From: Bacteroidota bacterium
GTDB taxonomy: Bacteria; Bacteroidota; Bacteroidia; NS11-12g; UBA955
Assembly: GCA_947450015.1 (NCBI GenBank)
Contig: CANFUB010000097.1
Coordinates: 1 to 8,668, forward strand
Length of the DNA: 8,668 nucleotides
Reading direction: 5' to 3'
This document shows positions 7,117 through 8,668 of this stretch, in pieces (the first letter of the stretch is position 1; every line of letters starts with the position of its first letter). The position numbers and the translations under genes were made by a program. Under the pieces are notes generated by a model. It ran no database searches and had not been told where the DNA came from. It saw only the letters and a list, made by a program, of their open reading frames with translations.

Positions 7117-7138
7117 GCAAAATTTTAACTAATTTTGC
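7117..7138. promoter_or_regulatory. Perfect 8-bp inverted repeat over the regulator's promoter; possible operator
   Basis: GCAAAATT (7117-7124) and AATTTTGC (7131-7138) are perfect reverse complements around a 6-nt spacer (TTAACT). The right arm overlaps the candidate -7 box. Spacing and symmetry would suit a dimeric repressor, or autoregulation. An RNA hairpin acting as a weak terminator for the upstream gene is less likely because the stem is AT-rich and no T-run follows. Confidence 0.35.
7130..7137 (+). promoter_or_regulatory. Candidate -7 box for the sigma-54 regulator / lptE unit
   Basis: TAATTTTG matches the Bacteroidota -7 consensus TAnnTTTG exactly, and it lies 29 nt before the ATG at 7167, which would give a leader of roughly 20-25 nt. 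No TTG is visible at the usual -33 distance, so the upstream element is weak or absent. Confidence 0.45.
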
Positions 7139-7166
7139 AGCCAATAATTACGTTCGTTAAGCTTTA

Positions 7167-8423
7167 ATGGAATTACAAACAATCAAAAACAGATTCGAAA
7201 TTGTAGGCAATTCGCCTGCCTTAAACCATGCCTTGGAAACGGCAATTAAGGTAGCACCTACCGATATGAGTGTTTTGATTACTGGAGAGAGTGGAGTAGG
7301 TAAGGAGTCGTTTTCTAAAATTATTCATGCCTTAAGTGGCAGAAAACACGGCAATTTTATAGCTGTAAACTGTGGTGCAATACCAGAAGGTACCATCGAC
7401 TCAGAATTATTTGGACATGAAAAGGGTTCGTTTACTGGCGCAACAGACGCCCGTAAAGGCTACTTTGAAGCAGTAAATGGAGGTACCATTTTCTTAGATG
7501 AAGTTGGCGAATTACCATTAGGGACCCAAGCTAGATTGCTGAGAATTCTTGAAAATGGTGAGTTTATAAAAGTAGGAAGCAGCAAGGTTCTTAAAACAGA
7601 TGTTAGAATTATTGCAGCTACGAATCGCGATTTATTAGAGCGCGCACAACAAGGCAAATTTAGAGAAGATTTATATTACCGTTTGGCAACAGTGCCAATT
7701 CGCGTGCCCCGCTTAACTGAGCGCAAAGAGGATATCAATATTTTATTTAGAAAATTTGCAACACTCTTTTCTGAGAAGAACCATTCGCCTTTGGTGCAAT
7801 TAGATAGCGAAGCACAGCAACTTTTAGCAACCTATAGTTGGCCAGGGAATATCCGTCAACTTAAAAATATAACAGAACAGATTTGTGTTTTAGAGGCCGA
7901 TAGCAATCCTGTTTCAGCAGGTATTTTACAACAGTATATTCCGCAACCGGTTAACCAACTGCCATTGGCAATGGGCGGCTTAGGTAGCGAAGGTTTGAGT
8001 GGACAAGGTTTTAGTGAACGCGATATTTTTTATAAATTCTTAATCGACATGAAAAAAGATGTCAGCGATTTGAAAAGAATTGTAATGGGGTTAATAGAAA
8101 ATACAGGCAACAGAGAAGAATTTATTAATAATAATAAAGACGAGATTAGTCACGTATTGTATAAGAACGAAGCCAACTTCGCGCCTATTTCAGAGCAACC
8201 CATTATTATACCGCAAGTAAGCATGCCAGCTTCACCAAAGTCATCGTTTATAGATGTACAACATGTGCACGAGGTCAATAATCTAACCATTGCAGAGCAA
8301 GAATTAGACATGATAAAAAGGGCCTTGCAACGCAACAATGGTAAACGCAACAAGGCGGCTAAAGATCTTGGGATTTCGGAACGAACTTTGTACCGTAAAA
8401 TAAAACATTTTGAATTGGAATGA
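7167..8423 (+). CDS. Sigma-54-interacting AAA+ transcriptional regulator, Fis-type HTH, no sensory domain
   Basis: 418 aa bacterial enhancer-binding protein that would use ATP hydrolysis to open promoters held by sigma-54 RNA polymerase. Visible motifs: Walker A GESGVGKE (40-47), the sigma-54 contact loop as GSFTGA (87-92, the common variant of GAFTGA), Walker B GTIFLDE (106-112), sensor I ATNRDL (151-156), the arginine-finger region FREDLYYRL (165-173), and sensor II WPGNIRQLKN (225-234). A poorly conserved linker, about 260-370, precedes a Fis-type helix-turn-helix, about 374-417 (NKAAKDLGISERTLYRKIKHF). Only about 10 residues precede the AAA+ core, so there is no receiver, GAF or PAS domain; control must come from elsewhere, as in PspF. 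The ATG at 7167 follows a candidate TAnnTTTG box and an inverted repeat. The TGA stop overlaps the ATG of the LptE-like gene. From memory, this regulator-LptE adjacency recurs in Bacteroidota genomes. Confidence 0.93.
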   Translation: MELQTIKNRFEIVGNSPALNHALETAIKVAPTDMSVLITGESGVGKESFSKIIHALSGRKHGNFIAVNCGAIPEGTIDSELFGHEKGSFTGATDARKGYFEAVNGGTIFLDEVGELPLGTQARLLRILENGEFIKVGSSKVLKTDVRIIAATNRDLLERAQQGKFREDLYYRLATVPIRVPRLTERKEDINILFRKFATLFSEKNHSPLVQLDSEAQQLLATYSWPGNIRQLKNITEQICVLEADSNPVSAGILQQYIPQPVNQLPLAMGGLGSEGLSGQGFSERDIFYKFLIDMKKDVSDLKRIVMGLIENTGNREEFINNNKDEISHVLYKNEANFAPISEQPIIIPQVSMPASPKSSFIDVQHVHEVNNLTIAEQELDMIKRALQRNNGKRNKAAKDLGISERTLYRKIKHFELE

Positions 8424-8668
8424 GGGTAGTATTGAAATATATGGTTTATTTGATGGTGCTGTCAACAATGGTTGGCTGTAAATCTTGTGGGTATAGTTTG
8501 TCTGGTATCAATATTCCGCCCGATGTAAAAAGCATTAGTGTTCAATTTTTTCCAAACAAAGCATCACTTATCAATCCTGTTCTAAGTCAGAAGTTCACCG
8601 AGCAATTAAAGGACAAGTTTTTAAGAGAAACATCTTTAACACTTATCAATAGTAATGGCGACTTTAGA
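8420..8668 (+). CDS. lptE: LptE-family outer-membrane LPS-assembly lipoprotein (3' truncated)
   Basis: First 83 codons; the frame is open to the window end. The ATG at 8420-8422 overlaps the regulator's TGA (8421-8423) as ATGA, typical of translational coupling. The product begins with a hydrophobic signal peptide and a lipobox-like MVGC, with C20 as the predicted lipidated cysteine. Then come CGYSLSG, INIPPDVKSISVQFFPN (29-45) and NPVLSQKFTEQLKDKF (51-66), which match the Bacteroidota LptE pattern as I know it. LptE is the outer-membrane lipoprotein that pairs with LptD to insert lipopolysaccharide into the outer leaflet. Methionines at 8, 12 and 17 are possible alternative starts, but the overlap and full signal peptide favour the first. 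The C-terminal part is outside the window. Confidence 0.85.
   Translation, partial: MRVVLKYMVYLMVLSTMVGCKSCGYSLSGINIPPDVKSISVQFFPNKASLINPVLSQKFTEQLKDKFLRETSLTLINSNGDFR

Overview
The window looks like a chromosomal stretch of an AT-rich Bacteroidota (Bacteroidetes) bacterium. Three things point there: two surface proteins ending in the gliding-motility-associated/type IX secretion (T9SS) C-terminal domain, a LptE-family lipoprotein of the Bacteroidota type, and promoter-like TAnnTTTG boxes with no Shine-Dalgarno sequences. All genes read on the + strand.

Layout. (1) 2-1840: 3' part of a gene for a multi-pass membrane glycosyltransferase of the GT39/ArnT-like type, carrying a C-terminal TPR-like domain; its 5' end lies outside the window. 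(2) 1895-4381 and 4570-7083: a tandem pair of paralogous secreted proteins (828 and 837 aa). Both have a signal peptide, a conserved 'HIVGGE' N-terminal module, a PKD domain, five two-cysteine Ig-like repeats and a type-B T9SS C-terminal domain. Both start at TTG. (3) 7167-8423: an AAA+ sigma-54-interacting regulator with a Fis-type helix-turn-helix and no sensory domain. (4) 8420-8668: the 5' end of a LptE-like outer-membrane lipoprotein gene, overlapping the regulator by 4 nt and cut by the window edge.

The intergenic gaps are short (54, 188 and 83 nt). The 188-nt gap holds a plausible promoter and small repeats before the second paralog. The 83-nt gap holds a TAnnTTTG box inside a perfect 8-bp inverted repeat just before the regulator. 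No RNA genes, CRISPR arrays, insertion sequences or attachment sites were seen.

How the genes may work together (inference): the regulator and the LptE gene look translationally coupled and form an envelope-biogenesis unit. The paralog pair is an independent surface-protein locus that probably arose by one whole-gene duplication. The glycosyltransferase could share a transcript with the first paralog, but a functional link is unproven. I found no clearly new multi-gene system. The most distinctive element is the paralog pair: all 20 mature cysteines and nearly every alignment column are conserved, and the whole length difference sits in one loop of the N-terminal module.
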